Below, piece after piece: positions 53,440 through 63,391 of a DNA stretch of 64,000 bases; the stretch's first letter is position 1; every line of letters begins with the position of its first letter. This stretch comes from Sphingomonas sp. S2-65. GTDB lineage: Bacteria; Pseudomonadota; Alphaproteobacteria; Sphingomonadales; Sphingomonadaceae. The notes under the pieces were generated by a model. That model worked only from the letters and a program-made list of their open reading frames with translations. It was not told where the DNA came from and ran no database searches. The stretch is taken from assembly GCF_021513175.1 (NCBI RefSeq), contig NZ_CP090953.1, positions 1,359,001 to 1,423,000 on the forward strand. Direction: 5' to 3'. The translations under genes were made by a program, and so were the position numbers.

Positions 53440-54177
53440 TCAGGCCGGGCGCGTCGCCCCGATCAGGAACTCGACATTGCCCTCTGGCCCGGTGATCGGG
53501 CTCTGAGTGACGCCGAGTACTTCCCATTGGATCGAGCGCAGCCAGTCGGCGACTTCGGCGCAGACGCGTTCGTGGACGGCGGGATCGCGGACGACGCCGC
53601 CCTTCCCCACTTCCTCGCGGCCGGCCTCGAACTGGGGCTTGATCAGCGCGGCGAGACGCGCGCCGGGGCGCGTGAAGCGGAGCGGCACGTCGAGCACCTT
53701 GGCCAGGCCGATGAAGCTGGCGTCGCACACCACCAGGTCGACCGGCTCGGGAATGTGCGCGTCGGTGAGGATGCGGGCGCTGGTCTGTTCGTGGACGATC
53801 ACGCGCGGATCCTGGCGCAGCTTCCAGGCGAGCTGGTTGGTGCCGCTGTCGACCGCATAGACCTTGGCCGCGCCGCGGCTGAGCAGCACGTCGGTGAAGC
53901 CGCCGGTCGACGAGCCGACATCGATCGCCACCGCGCCATCGACGCTCCATCCGAAATGGTCGAGGGCATGCGCAAGCTTGATGCCGCCGCGCGACACCCA
54001 GGGGTGATCGCGGCCGCGAACGTCGAGCACGACGCTCTCGTTGACGCCGAAGCCGGGCTTTTCGACCTTGCGGTCGCCGATGAAGACCAGGCCGGCCATC
54101 ACCAGCGCCTGGGCGCGGCTGCGGCTTTCGGCGAGGCCGCGATCGACGAGCATCTGGTCTACGCGCTGCTTGGCCAT
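53440..54177 (-). CDS. tlyA: TlyA-family rRNA methyltransferase (2'-O-methylase)
   Basis: The 245-aa protein starts with an S4 RNA-binding domain (RVDQMLVDRGLAESRSRAQA) followed by a SAM-dependent methylase: WVSRGGIKLAHALDHF, AIDVGSSTGGFTDVLLSRGA, VVCDASFIGLAKVL and LIKPQFEAGREEVGKGGVV. In mycobacteria TlyA modifies 16S and 23S rRNA and confers capreomycin sensitivity. The ATG at 54177 starts the conserved MAKQRVDQ. The gene stands alone and is divergent from the lysozyme gene. Confidence 0.93.
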   Translation of the reverse strand: MAKQRVDQMLVDRGLAESRSRAQALVMAGLVFIGDRKVEKPGFGVNESVVLDVRGRDHPWVSRGGIKLAHALDHFGWSVDGAVAIDVGSSTGGFTDVLLSRGAAKVYAVDSGTNQLAWKLRQDPRVIVHEQTSARILTDAHIPEPVDLVVCDASFIGLAKVLDVPLRFTRPGARLAALIKPQFEAGREEVGKGGVVRDPAVHERVCAEVADWLRSIQWEVLGVTQSPITGPEGNVEFLIGATRPA

Positions 54178-54315
54178 GGCCGCGTTTAGGCGCGGCGCGC
54201 GCCGAGTTGCAACCGCAACGGAGCAGAGCCCCCGGCCGACACCGCAAAAGCCTGTTGCAATGTAGGATTTCAACGGCTTCATGGGTCGTCGGGATGCAAC
54301 GGGGGAGGCAGATCG

Positions 54316-54777
54316 ATGACGCCAAGTTCGGCATGCACGGCACTGATCGAGCAATTCGAAGGCTGTGCCAAGCGACAGGATGACGGCGGCTTCGCGGCCT
54401 ATCCGGACCCGGGGAGCGGCGGCGATCCCTGGACGATCGGATGGGGATCGACCGGCGCGGACATCGTGCCCGGCCTGGTGTGGACCCAGCAGCAATGCGA
54501 CGCGCGGCTGGCGCAGGACGTGACGCGGTTCGCCGCGCGGGTTTCCGCCGCGATCGGCGACGCACCGACCACCCAGCCCCAATTCGATGCGATGCTGAGC
54601 TTCGCCTACAATGTCGGCGTCGCCAACCTCGAGTCGAGCACGCTGCTCAGGCTCCACAAGGCGGGCGATTACCGAGGCGCGCAGGCGCAATTCGGCCATT
54701 GGGACCGGGCGCACGGCAAGGTGATGCCGGGGCTGGAACGCCGCCGCGCCGCCGAAGCGGCGCTTTACGCCAGCTGA
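54316..54777 (+). CDS. GH24 phage-type lysozyme
   Basis: The 153-aa protein has the T4-lysozyme-family active site: E15 in LIEQFEG, then Y29-P-D31 and TIGWGSTG (residues 40-47), followed by FDAMLSFAYNVG and GLERRRAAEAALY. It should cleave peptidoglycan glycan strands. There is no signal peptide, and no holin, spanin or phage structural gene is near, so it is a domesticated or relic endolysin. GGGGGAGG precedes the ATG. Confidence 0.9.
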   Translation: MTPSSACTALIEQFEGCAKRQDDGGFAAYPDPGSGGDPWTIGWGSTGADIVPGLVWTQQQCDARLAQDVTRFAARVSAAIGDAPTTQPQFDAMLSFAYNVGVANLESSTLLRLHKAGDYRGAQAQFGHWDRAHGKVMPGLERRRAAEAALYAS

Positions 54778-54898
54778 GAATTGCGACGCATGGACAGGCC
54801 GTCGCACCCGCGCGGCGGCCCATCGCAAGGCCATTGTCTACTTAGCTGATGGGAATTACAAAGAGGATCCGGCCATCTCCTCCCGCAGGAGCGGAAAC

Positions 54899-55576
54899 AT
54901 GACGATCTTCAGTCCGTTTGACGAACATTCGCCGATCATCCTCACCGTCCCCGGGCTCGGTGGCTCGGGCCCCTCGCACTGGCAGACGCTGTGGGAGCAA
55001 TCCCGCCCCGACACGGTCCGAGTCGAACTGGGCATGTGGGACACCCCGCACCGCAACAGCTGGGTAACGAAGCTGGACCAGGCGATCCGCGGCGCGCAGG
55101 CACCGGTGGTGCTGGCGGCGCACAGCCTGGGCTGCCTGGCCGTCGCGTGGTGGGCCTCGCTCTCGCCCCAGCCGTTCGGCTGGCCGGTCGCCGGGGCGCT
55201 GCTGGTGGCGCCGGCGGATGTGGACAAGCCGGACGTGCGGCCCGAGCTCGCCGCCTTCCAGCCCTCACCCAGCGCGCCGCTGCCCTTCCCTTCGATCGTG
55301 GTCGCGAGCAGCGACGATCCGTGGATCTCGCCCGACAAGGCGCAGTCGCTGGCAAAGGGCTGGGGCAGCGTCTTCGTCGATGCCGGTCCACAGGGGCATT
55401 TGAACGCCGCCAGCGGCATCGGCTGGTGGGAGGAAGGCCAGGCGCTGCTCGACCGCGTGCTGGATGCCGCATCGGACCGCGACGGATGGCCCCATTCGGC
55501 GGCGGATGCGCGGTCGGTGCTGGCGGTCAACGCCACCGATGCGGCGCATGCCCATTATCTGGGTGCCGGACGGTGA
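54899..55576 (+). CDS. RBBP9/YdeN-type alpha/beta hydrolase
   Basis: The 225-aa protein matches the serine hydrolase family of RBBP9/YdeN: ILTVPGLGGSGPSHWQTLWE, nucleophile elbow AAHSLGC, ALLVAPADVDKPD, IVVASSDDPWIS (acid) and GHLNAASG (His). The substrate is unknown. Beyond residue 190 the protein has an extra tail not needed for the fold. CAGGAG precedes the ATG. It follows the lysozyme gene on the same strand after 121 bp. Confidence 0.87.
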   Translation: MTIFSPFDEHSPIILTVPGLGGSGPSHWQTLWEQSRPDTVRVELGMWDTPHRNSWVTKLDQAIRGAQAPVVLAAHSLGCLAVAWWASLSPQPFGWPVAGALLVAPADVDKPDVRPELAAFQPSPSAPLPFPSIVVASSDDPWISPDKAQSLAKGWGSVFVDAGPQGHLNAASGIGWWEEGQALLDRVLDAASDRDGWPHSAADARSVLAVNATDAAHAHYLGAGR

Positions 55577-55926
55577 CGCCCGGTTCGGACTGCCGCGCCG
55601 ATACGACAAATCGGCGCAGCCCGGTTGGAATACGGCCGCAAAAGCCTAAATAGGTTAAGCGGGCGTGGCCGAGTGGCGTACCCTAGAGCGTCACTCGGCC
55701 TACCCGTATCGGCTCCGGAGCGGGAAGAGAGCCGGCACCATCGATACCCTGTCGATCTCACGCGATCCTAGCTCGCGTCCCTGCCCTTCTCACATCGCCG
55801 CCGATCGGTTCCGCGCAGGCACCAGGGTCCTCACGCCGCCGTCCTGACTTCGGCGTACCCGGCCGGCATCGCCAATGCGCGGCAATTTGCGAATGTTATA
55901 TTGTACCTTCCAGATGCGTGGCCTAT
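55577..55926. other. 350-bp gap with a stem-loop and a candidate Zur site
   Basis: No gene is supported. A 9-bp perfect stem GGCCGAGTG/CACTCGGCC lies at 55667-55700 and may end the hydrolase transcript, although no T run follows. Just before the MerC gene the sequence becomes AT-rich (55882-55910) and contains the candidate Zur site. Confidence 0.45.
55892..55909. promoter_or_regulatory. Candidate Zur-type box before the MerC-domain gene
   Basis: AATGTTATATTGTACCTT has a full left half-site (AATGTTATA) of alphaproteobacterial Zur boxes and a degenerate right half. A Zur-like regulator is encoded 1.9 kb downstream. The right half is weak, so this is tentative. Confidence 0.35.
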
Positions 55927-56322
55927 ATGCCGGCCATGACGTTGAGTCTCCCGCTTGCCCGCCTTTGGGGCGGCATCGATGCACGCTTCGATCGCCTGGC
56001 GATCGGGCTGAGCGGGTTGTGCCTGGTACACTGCGTGGCGACCACCGTCCTGCTCACTGTCATCTCCTCCGCCGGCGCGCTGGTGCATCCCACGATTCAC
56101 GAGATCGGGCTGATGCTGGCGATCGGCATGGGCATCCTGACGCTGGGCCGCGGCATCGTCAGCCATGGCTATATGATGCCGGCAGTGGTCGGTGCGTTCG
56201 GCCTCGGCATCATGGCGGGCGCGCTGAGCATCCCGCATGGCGGGTTCGAGACGTTCTGGACGCTGATGGGCGTCAGCCTGGTGGCGCTGGGCCACGACCT
56301 GAACCGGCGTGCGACCTACTAG
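55927..56322 (+). CDS. MerC-domain membrane protein, possible metal transporter
   Basis: The roughly 131-aa protein has four hydrophobic segments and LSGLCLVHCVATTVLL, the cysteine pair of the MerC domain (C-L-V-H-C). MerC proteins move mercuric ion, and chromosomal relatives near zur genes are thought to handle zinc. Start candidates in one frame are GTG 55918, ATG 55927 and ATG 55936, none with a clear ribosome binding site. No other mer gene is present, which argues against mercury resistance. Confidence 0.75.
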   Translation: MPAMTLSLPLARLWGGIDARFDRLAIGLSGLCLVHCVATTVLLTVISSAGALVHPTIHEIGLMLAIGMGILTLGRGIVSHGYMMPAVVGAFGLGIMAGALSIPHGGFETFWTLMGVSLVALGHDLNRRATY

Positions 56323-56400
56323 GCTGGGGACGGCTGGCGGCCAGCTGCTGGCGGCTAGCTGGAAGCAGCGGCGAACGAGACACTCGGCCTTGAGATTCGA

Positions 56401-56754
56401 CTAAAGTCGTACCGCCTTCGTCTCTGCAAGGCGGTCAAGCCAGGCCTGGGCTTGTTTGGGCTCACCCATGGCTTCCGGCCCCACTGGGCCGCGCGATGCG
56501 ACGAACTCCTGGTGGAGAACGTATGGCGGCAATCCCAGCTGGTCTCGTGCCTCGTCGATAGCTTCGCCAAGCGCGTTCAGATCGTCGACGACGGGCGCTG
56601 CCGCGGCGCGCATCGCACGATCGCCCTTGTGATCGAAAAGTCCCCATTTACCCGCTGCCGTCGTTCGCAAGGCCGCAACGAGCGCCTCGCCATATTCCGA
56701 TTCCAGTTCCGCCCTGCGAGCGTCGAGGCGAGCAAGTCGATCAGCCTTTGCCAT
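56401..56754 (-). CDS. Hypothetical helical protein, 117 aa
   Basis: The product is soluble and helical: a charged N-terminal coiled part (DRLARLDARRAELESEYGEA) followed by AALRTTAAGKWGLFDHKGDR and GLPPYVLHQEF. AGAGG lies about 10 nt before the ATG at 56754. I do not recognise a named family. It is divergent from the following 65-aa gene. Confidence 0.6.
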   Translation of the reverse strand: MAKADRLARLDARRAELESEYGEALVAALRTTAAGKWGLFDHKGDRAMRAAAAPVVDDLNALGEAIDEARDQLGLPPYVLHQEFVASRGPVGPEAMGEPKQAQAWLDRLAETKAVRL

Positions 56755-56920
56755 GGCCGACCTCTAGATCGCCGCATCGGCGCACGCAATTGCGGGGCGC
56801 CGGCAGCTTGCCGAGGATGCTCACTCTCGCGCGGTGACCGAAACAGCGACCGCACGGGGGATCCAGAAATCGTCCACTGAGGGTTGGTGGCAACGCCACG
56901 CCTCCGCTATTCCGACAACC

Positions 56921-57118
56921 ATGAACGACAAGAGCACCCTGGAGCGCGCGCTGGAACTCGCACGGCAGAGCAACTGCCGCACCGTCGAGGAGATCCGACG
57001 CACCCTTAAACTGGAAGGCTATTCCAACATCGAGCAGCACCTGCTGGGCGCCTCGATCAAGAAGCAGCTCAACGCCGCAATCTCCGCCCGATCAGTGGGT
57101 AACGCAGCCGGGGCGTAG
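56921..57118 (+). CDS. Small conserved-looking hypothetical protein, 65 aa
   Basis: The frame beginning MNDKSTLERALELARQ contains RTVEEIRRTLKLEGYSNIEQ and ends with a helix SIKKQLNAAISAR. The pattern recurs in short sphingomonad hypothetical proteins and looks like a small helix-turn-helix or helical dimer. The frame extends upstream to 56834 without a better start. Function unknown. Confidence 0.55.
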   Translation: MNDKSTLERALELARQSNCRTVEEIRRTLKLEGYSNIEQHLLGASIKKQLNAAISARSVGNAAGA

Positions 57119-57190
57119 GTGAATGTGGAGAGGAGGCCGGCGGGAAGTGGGGAGGAAGCGGAATGGCGGCTTTCGGGCGCGGAGGCGTCC

Positions 57191-57637
57191 TTAGTCGCGC
57201 GACTTCGAGGGGTATAAGCGCGTCAAAGTTCGTTTCAACAACTTCTCGCGCGCTTCAAAATCCCGTTCCTCATGTATGAAAAACCGGTCACCATCTCGCC
57301 AGAGCAAAACAGTGTACACCCTGCCGATACTTCCCGATCCAAAAATAAGGTAACATGTGTTTGGAGTCGCTATATCATAGAATGGCCTGACATCGCCCTT
57401 GTACACTCTGAGCGGTACTATTCGAGCCACGTCATCTTTACCCTCAACAGCTCGGACGACCGTTCCTGTGATTGCAGTCACCTCGGCTCTTTTTAGCTGC
57501 TCCTTAATGCTGGACACCTGCTTACGCACACTTGGTGTCGGACCTGGACGACAAGCGATGGCGTGCGGGACACACAAGCAGAGCAAGGAAGTCCCGAAGA
57601 CCGAGCCGATCCAAAACTGCGAGACCGATCGAAGCAT
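57191..57637 (-). CDS. Exported hypothetical protein, 148 aa
   Basis: From the ATG at 57637 the product begins with a signal peptide (MLRSVSQFWIGSVFGTSLLC, cleavage near HAIAC) followed by a small beta-rich domain (VTAITGTVVRAVEG, ARIVPLRVYKGDV, TCYLIFGSGSIGRVYTVLLW). The Cys after the signal could be a lipidation site or pair with the Cys in NTCYLIF. The region is more AT-rich than its neighbours. Not recognised. Confidence 0.55.
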   Translation of the reverse strand: MLRSVSQFWIGSVFGTSLLCLCVPHAIACRPGPTPSVRKQVSSIKEQLKRAEVTAITGTVVRAVEGKDDVARIVPLRVYKGDVRPFYDIATPNTCYLIFGSGSIGRVYTVLLWRDGDRFFIHEERDFEAREKLLKRTLTRLYPSKSRD

Positions 57638-57847
57638 GCGAAAGATCGTGCATGGCGGCGCCGTCGTCGTCAACTCCGCCCGTTTGGTGGCGGAAGCAGG
57701 CAGTATCTGTCGGAGGGTTCGCCGGCGCTTCTGCGTGGACGCCTCTCGATCTGTCTAGTGCTAGAACAGCAATCGCGACTTGCTGGTGGGTCGCCCTTTA
57801 GACGGAGGCCAGCTTGCGGCGGGGCCTTCGGAGGCTTAAATCAGGGT

Positions 57848-58306
57848 ATGCACGCGCACGATCATCATGAGCATCACGGCAGCGACCTGACCCGCGCGGC
57901 GCAATCCACGCTGGAGAAATCGGGCGAGCAGTGGACGTCGATGCGCGAGCGCGTGTTCGAGGCGCTGGCGGGGTTCGCCAAGCCGGCATCGGCCTATGAC
58001 ATCGCCGAGGCGGTGTCGAAGGCCGAGGGGCGCCGAGTCGCGGCCAACAGCGTGTACCGCATCCTGGACCTGTTCGTCGGCGCGAACCTGGCGCGGCGCG
58101 TGGAGAGCGCGAACGCCTATGTCGCCAACGCGCATCCGGACTGCCTGCACGACTGCATCTTCCTGGTGTGCGACAGCTGCGGGCAGACCACGCATATCGA
58201 CGACGACTCGATCACCCGCAACGTGCGCTCGGCTGCTACGGGCGCGGGATTCGCGCCGGTGCGCCCGGTGATCGAAGTGCGCGGCAAGTGCGGGGACTGC
58301 CAGTAA
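57848..58306 (+). CDS. zur: Fur-family regulator, Zur-like
   Basis: The 152-aa protein starts with a His-rich segment (MHAHDHHEHHG), has the Fur winged helix (MRERVFEALAGFAKPASAYD, SVYRILDLFVGANLARRVE) and a metal-binding half with HPDCLHDCIFLVCDSCGQTTHIDD and a C-terminal CGDC, giving the structural zinc CxxC pairs. The His-rich start and cysteine pattern favour Zur over Fur. It should repress zinc-uptake genes when zinc is sufficient, possibly including the MerC-domain gene nearby. Upstream 210 bp shows no other gene. Confidence 0.82.
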   Translation: MHAHDHHEHHGSDLTRAAQSTLEKSGEQWTSMRERVFEALAGFAKPASAYDIAEAVSKAEGRRVAANSVYRILDLFVGANLARRVESANAYVANAHPDCLHDCIFLVCDSCGQTTHIDDDSITRNVRSAATGAGFAPVRPVIEVRGKCGDCQ

Positions 58307-58392
58307 CGCGCTTGCGCCGGGCGGCTGAGCTGCACGCGTTCTGCACCACGCAAGCATTCGACACCTGCGAATGGCTGGAGTAACAGGGGCCG

Positions 58393-60321
58393 ATGTCCGA
58401 CCTGCCTACCACGCCGTTGCTCGACACCGTCGATACACCCGATGATCTTCGAAAGCTGAAGCCCGCCGACCTGCGCCAGCTCGCCGACGAGCTGCGCCAG
58501 GAGACCATTTCGGCGGTGGGATCGACCGGCGGGCATCTGGGGTCCGGGCTTGGCGTGGTCGAGCTGACCGTGGCGATCCATTATGTGTTCAACACCCCCG
58601 ACGACAAGCTGGTGTGGGACGTCGGCCACCAATGCTATCCGCACAAGATCCTGACCGGGCGGCGGTCGCGGATCCGCACGCTGCGCCAGGGCGGCGGGCT
58701 GTCGGGCTTCACCAAGCGCAGCGAGAGCGAATACGACCCGTTCGGGGCGGCGCATTCGTCGACGTCGATCTCGGCCGCGCTCGGCTTCGCGATGGCCAAC
58801 AAGCTGGCGGGAACGCCGGGCAAGGGCATCGCGGTGATCGGCGACGGCGCGATGAGCGCGGGCATGGCCTATGAGGCGATGAACAATGCCGAGGCCGCGG
58901 GAAACCGGCTGGTGGTGATCCTGAACGACAACGACATGTCGATCGCCCCGCCGGTGGGCGGGCTGTCGGCCTATCTGGCGCGGATGGTGTCGTCGTCCGA
59001 ATATCTGGGGCTGCGCGAGTTCGCCAAGAAGACGATCCGCAAGCTTTCCAAGCGCGTCCACAACGCCGCCGCCAAGGCCGAGGAATATGCCCGCGGCATG
59101 GCGACCGGGGGCACGCTGTTCGAGGAACTGGGCTTTTACTATGTCGGGCCGATCGACGGGCACAATCTGGAGCACCTGATCCCGGTGCTGGAGAATGTCC
59201 GCGACAGTGAGCACGGCCCGATCCTGGTCCATGTCGTCACCAAGAAGGGCAAGGGCTACGCCCCGGCCGAGGCGGCGGCGGACAAATATCACGGCGTGCA
59301 GAAGTTCGACGTGATCACCGGCACGCAGGACAAGGCGCCGCCGGGGCCGCCTTCCTACCAGAACGTGTTCGGCGAGACGCTGGCCAAGCTGGCGGAGACC
59401 GACAAGCGGATCGTGGCGATCACCGCGGCGATGCCATCGGGCACGGGCGTGGACAAGTTCGCCCAGGCGCACCCCGAGCGCGCGTTCGACGTGGGCATTG
59501 CCGAGCAGCATGCGGTGACCTTCGCCGCCGGGCTCGCGGCGCAGGGGATGCGACCGTTCTGCGCGATCTACTCGACGTTCCTGCAGCGCGCCTACGACCA
59601 GGTGGTGCACGACGTGGCGATCCAGAACCTTCCGGTGCGCTTCGCGATCGACCGTGCCGGGCTGGTGGGCGCGGACGGCGCGACGCATGCCGGCAGCTTC
59701 GACGTGACGTATCTGGCGACGCTGCCCAACATGGTGGTGATGGCGGCGGCGGACGAGGTCGAGCTGGTCCACATGACCTACACCGCCGCCGAATATGATG
59801 CGGGCCCGATCGCGCTGCGTTATCCGCGCGGCAATGGCGTCGGGCTGGCGTTGCCGGAGGTTCCGCAGAAGCTGGAGATCGGCAAGGGCCGAGTGGTCCG
59901 CGACGGCAAGACGGTGGCGATCCTGTCGCTCGGCACGCGCCTGGCCGAGGCGCTGAAGGCCGCCGACGCACTGGAGGCCAAGGGGCTTTCGACCACGGTG
60001 GCCGATTTGCGCTTCGCCAAGCCGCTGGACGAGGCGCTGATCCGCAAGCTGCTGACCAGCCATGAAGTGGCGGTGACGATCGAGGAAGGCGCGATCGGGG
60101 GCCTGGGCGCGCATGTGCTGACGCTGGCCAGCGACGAGGGGCTGATCGACAACGGGCTGAAGCTGCGCACGATGCGGCTGCCCGACCTGTTCCAGGACCA
60201 GGCGTCGCCGCAGAAGCAGTATGACGAGGCGCGGCTGAACGCCGAGCATATCGTCGACACGGTGCTCAAGGCGCTGCGCTGGAATGAGACCAGCGCTGCC
60301 GGGGGCGGCGCGCGGGCGTAA
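58393..60321 (+). CDS. dxs: 1-deoxy-D-xylulose-5-phosphate synthase
   Basis: The 642-aa protein matches DXS over its length: [36 protein letters not shown], the ThDP motif [17 protein letters not shown] to LNDNDMSI, the transketolase-like pyrimidine domain [15 protein letters not shown] and the C-terminal domain with LRFAKPLD. It condenses pyruvate and glyceraldehyde 3-phosphate, the first step of the MEP isoprenoid pathway that feeds carotenoids and ubiquinone. AGGGG precedes the ATG. It ends convergent to the next TonB receptor locus. Confidence 0.96.
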   Translation: MSDLPTTPLLDTVDTPDDLRKLKPADLRQLADELRQETISAVGSTGGHLGSGLGVVELTVAIHYVFNTPDDKLVWDVGHQCYPHKILTGRRSRIRTLRQGGGLSGFTKRSESEYDPFGAAHSSTSISAALGFAMANKLAGTPGKGIAVIGDGAMSAGMAYEAMNNAEAAGNRLVVILNDNDMSIAPPVGGLSAYLARMVSSSEYLGLREFAKKTIRKLSKRVHNAAAKAEEYARGMATGGTLFEELGFYYVGPIDGHNLEHLIPVLENVRDSEHGPILVHVVTKKGKGYAPAEAAADKYHGVQKFDVITGTQDKAPPGPPSYQNVFGETLAKLAETDKRIVAITAAMPSGTGVDKFAQAHPERAFDVGIAEQHAVTFAAGLAAQGMRPFCAIYSTFLQRAYDQVVHDVAIQNLPVRFAIDRAGLVGADGATHAGSFDVTYLATLPNMVVMAAADEVELVHMTYTAAEYDAGPIALRYPRGNGVGLALPEVPQKLEIGKGRVVRDGKTVAILSLGTRLAEALKAADALEAKGLSTTVADLRFAKPLDEALIRKLLTSHEVAVTIEEGAIGGLGAHVLTLASDEGLIDNGLKLRTMRLPDLFQDQASPQKQYDEARLNAEHIVDTVLKALRWNETSAAGGGARA

Positions 60322-60403
60322 GCGGCGCCATCACTGGCCTGCGCAGGAAGCCGAGGCTAGGTCGGATCGAGACTGGCGAAGACTGCCATCGCGGCACAGT
60401 GGA

Positions 60404-60422
60404 CCCCGGCACAAGGCCGGGG
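60404..60422. terminator. Bidirectional stem-loop between dxs and the TonB receptor
   Basis: CCCCGGC-ACAAG-GCCGGGG is a 7-bp perfect stem placed between two convergent genes and followed by TGACTGTTTG on the plus strand. The motif looks like a dispersed sphingomonad repeat, but its copy number cannot be checked here. Confidence 0.5.
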
Positions 60423-60448
60423 TGACTGTTTGATCCAAGTCCCTGCCG

Positions 60449-63242
60449 TTAGAATTGCGCCGAGAAGCGGCCGTAGAGGAAGCGGCCGTTGAAGCCGAAG
60501 GGCGAGAAGCTGCTGTAGGGCTGGTAATAGGCGTCGACCGGATAGAAGCCGCCGACGCTGCTCGGACGGGCGCCGGTGGGGCGTGCGGTCGGGTAGACGT
60601 CGAACAGGTTGTTGGCGCCCACCGCGAACGTCGCGTGCTCCTGGAAGGTGAAGCGCACTTCGAGATCGGTGACCCATTTGGGCTCGAGGAACACGTCGTC
60701 GGGGCCATAAGCGGTCAGGCTCGTCGGGTCGGTGAGCGGCGTGGCGGCACCCGGCGCGATGACTTCGCCGTAGCGCGTGGTGCGCGCGGTGATGCCGAAA
60801 CCGCCCAGCGTGCCGTCGGCACTGAGCACCAGCTTGTCCTTGGGCTGGCCGTTGGTGAAGCGGATCCCCTCGACGCGGCCGAACAGGATCAGGCCGGGGA
60901 TTTGCGCCAGCGGGCCGACATCGGTGATGCGCCGGTCGATCTTGTTGGTGTTGCGGTTGTACGCCGCCGACAGCGACCAATTGCCCAGCCCTGCCACGCC
61001 GAAGCGGTAGGTGCCGACCACGTCGACGCCCTCGGTGGTGGTGTCGAGCCCGTTGATGAAGAAGCGCGCCGCGCCGACCGACTGGAAGCCGTTGGCGTCG
61101 AGGATCGCCTTCACCGCCGCATTCACCGCCGCGGTGCCGCTGCCGGCCGCGCCGAGGTTTTCCGTCAGGACGACGCGGTCGTCGATCTTGATGTGGTAAT
61201 AGTCGGCCGTGAAGTTGAAGCCGCGGAACGGGTTGAGCGTCGCGCCCGCCGTCCAGTTGAACGACTTTTCGGGCTCCAGCTCCTTCGCACCGAGCGCCTG
61301 CGCCACGGGGCTGGAAACCGGCTGCGTGCTGATTTCCACCGGCACGCCGCCGATGAAGTTGGTCGAGGTGGTGGTGAAATATTGCTGGTGAAGCGAGGGC
61401 GCGCGGAAGCCGTTCGATACCGATCCGCGCACCGCGAAGCCGGGGCTGAATTCGTAGCGGGCGGCAAGCTTGCCGTTCAGCGTCTCGCCGAAATCGGAGA
61501 AATGCTCGTAACGGCCGGCGGCGGTTACGGTGAAGCCGTCGAACAGGTCGGTGTCGAGTTCGACGTACCCGGCATAGCTGTGACGGCTGACATCGGTCGC
61601 GGCGCTTTCCGGGAAGCCGGGAAAGCCCTGGGCGCCGACCAGCGCGCCGCGTCCCGGGAAGCTGCAGATGCCGGTCGCGGCCGCGTAGACGCCGCCCTGG
61701 ACGCCGCAATTGGCAGCCGTGGTGGCGAAGGCAGAGCGGAAGTAGGGCCCGATCGCGTGGGACTGAGTCTCGCCCGGGCGGATGTTGAAATCGTCGTTGC
61801 GGTATTCGGCGCCGACCGCGAACGTCAGCGGCTTGGCGAGGCCCATGTCGAACTCATGGCTCACATCGAGATTGGCGGTGAGCTGGCCGAAGGCGAGGCC
61901 GCCGGAGTCGAAGTTGCTGAGCGAGGCCGGCCCGAACGAGGTGTTGAGGCTGTTCTCGGTGCGGTAGTCGAACTGGTTGTGGCCATAGACCAGCGAGAGA
62001 TCGGTGGACCATCCCGCCAGATCGCCGCGGATGCCGACCGCCAGCGAATAATCCTCGAGCTTGGAATGGATGAACGGCAGGAAGCCGTTGGCGCGCAGCG
62101 GCACGAAATTGCCGGCATTGGGCGTGGTGGCGGGAGTGATCGTCGACCAGTCGCGGTTGTTGGCCGAAGCGGATTGCCGGAAGTTCGCGGCACTGAGGCC
62201 GTCGCGCGAGGAATAGGAGCCGAACGCGTAGAGCTCGAAATCGCCGAGCGGCACGCCGGTGTTGACGAAGACGTTGTAATCCTCGGTCTGGGGATCGCCA
62301 TATTGGAAGTTGAGGCGGTTGAAGCCCGCCTCGCGCGCGTCGAACGCGGCGGTGGGGCGATTATAGTTGGGGCGCAGGTCGTAGCCGGCGCGGTTGGTGT
62401 TCTGGCGGTCGCGATACTCGCCGGTGACGTTCAGATAGCCCTCGGCACCGATCGGCAGGCCGACATTGAGGCCGATCGTCCACAGATCGCCATCGTTCAC
62501 CTTGCGCTCGCCGTCCCGGCTCGCCGCGAGGATGCGGGTATCGGCAGGGTCGAGGGCCGGCTGGCCGCCGGTCAGCAACAGGCCGCTGACATCGGGCACG
62601 CCCTGCATCGTGCTGATGTACTTGCCGTAGCTCACCTGGGCGCGGCCGCCGTGATTGGCGCGCTTGAGCTGGACGTTGATCACGCCCGCGATGGCGTCGG
62701 AGCCATATTGCGAGGAAGCGCCGTCGCGCAGCACTTCGATGCGCTCGATCGCCAAGGCCGGGATCGTGTTGAGATCGACCGCCGCCGAGCCGCGCCCGAC
62801 CGAGCCGTTGACGTTGAGCAGCGCGGAGACGTGGCGGCGCTTGCCGTTGACCAGCACCAAAGTCTGGTCCGGCGCGAGGCCGCGCAGCGAGGCGGGGCGG
62901 GATCACGTCGGTGCCGTCGGTGATCGAGGGCTGAGGGAAGTTGAACGAGGGGACGAGGTTGTTGAGGATCTTGTTGATCTCGCCAAGCCCCGAGCTTTGC
63001 AGCGCTTCGGACGAGATCACGTCGATCGGGACCGGACTGTCGGCGACGGTGCGGTTGGCGGCGCGGGTGCCGGTGACGACGACGGTGTTGGCGGGATCCT
63101 CGTCGGGCACCGCGTCCTGCGGCGTGGCGCCTTCCACCAAGTCCGTCGGAGGCGGAGTCGCGCTGGTCTGCGCCTGCGCGGAAGCGGCGAAGGCCAGCGT
63201 GGAAGCGGTGATCGAGAGCAGCGCGGTAGCCGAACGTCGCAT
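60449..63242 (-). pseudogene. TonB-dependent receptor with a one-base frameshift
   Basis: The start at 63242 (GGGGAGG upstream) gives a signal peptide (MRRSATALLSITASTLAFAA) and plug start (NTVVVTGTRAANRTVADSPV, IDVISSEALQSSGLGEINKI) up to PSITDGTDVI. There the frame is lost; the plug continues in another frame as LVLVNGKRRHVSALLNVNG, GASSQYGSDAIAGVINVQLK and a complete barrel ending LYGRFSAQF. One extra G in the run at 62899-62901 (plus strand) accounts for it; removing it yields a normal receptor of about 930 aa. It may be a true inactivation, phase variation or a sequencing error. Confidence 0.8.
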
Positions 63243-63391
63243 GGATGATCCTCCCCATGGGGGAGCCCCCTTCCCCGACGAAGACCATTATGGCCGCACT
63301 GTTCTGTAACGAAAGGGACACAATGCCGCACCGCAACGAAATTGCGCGCGATGTTGCTTCGCGGCAACAATGATGTCGGGCGGCCCGGCTT

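Noticed and set aside
55661..55700. Sequence resembling the 5' end of a tRNA-Leu or tRNA-Ser (GCGTGGCCGAGTGG)
   Set aside because: No anticodon arm, T-arm or acceptor partner follows; the resemblance comes from a simple 9-bp hairpin.
58117..62923. Long frames opposite dxs (minus) and opposite the second TonB receptor (plus)
   Set aside because: Compositionally biased antisense frames with no motif; the sense genes are unambiguous.
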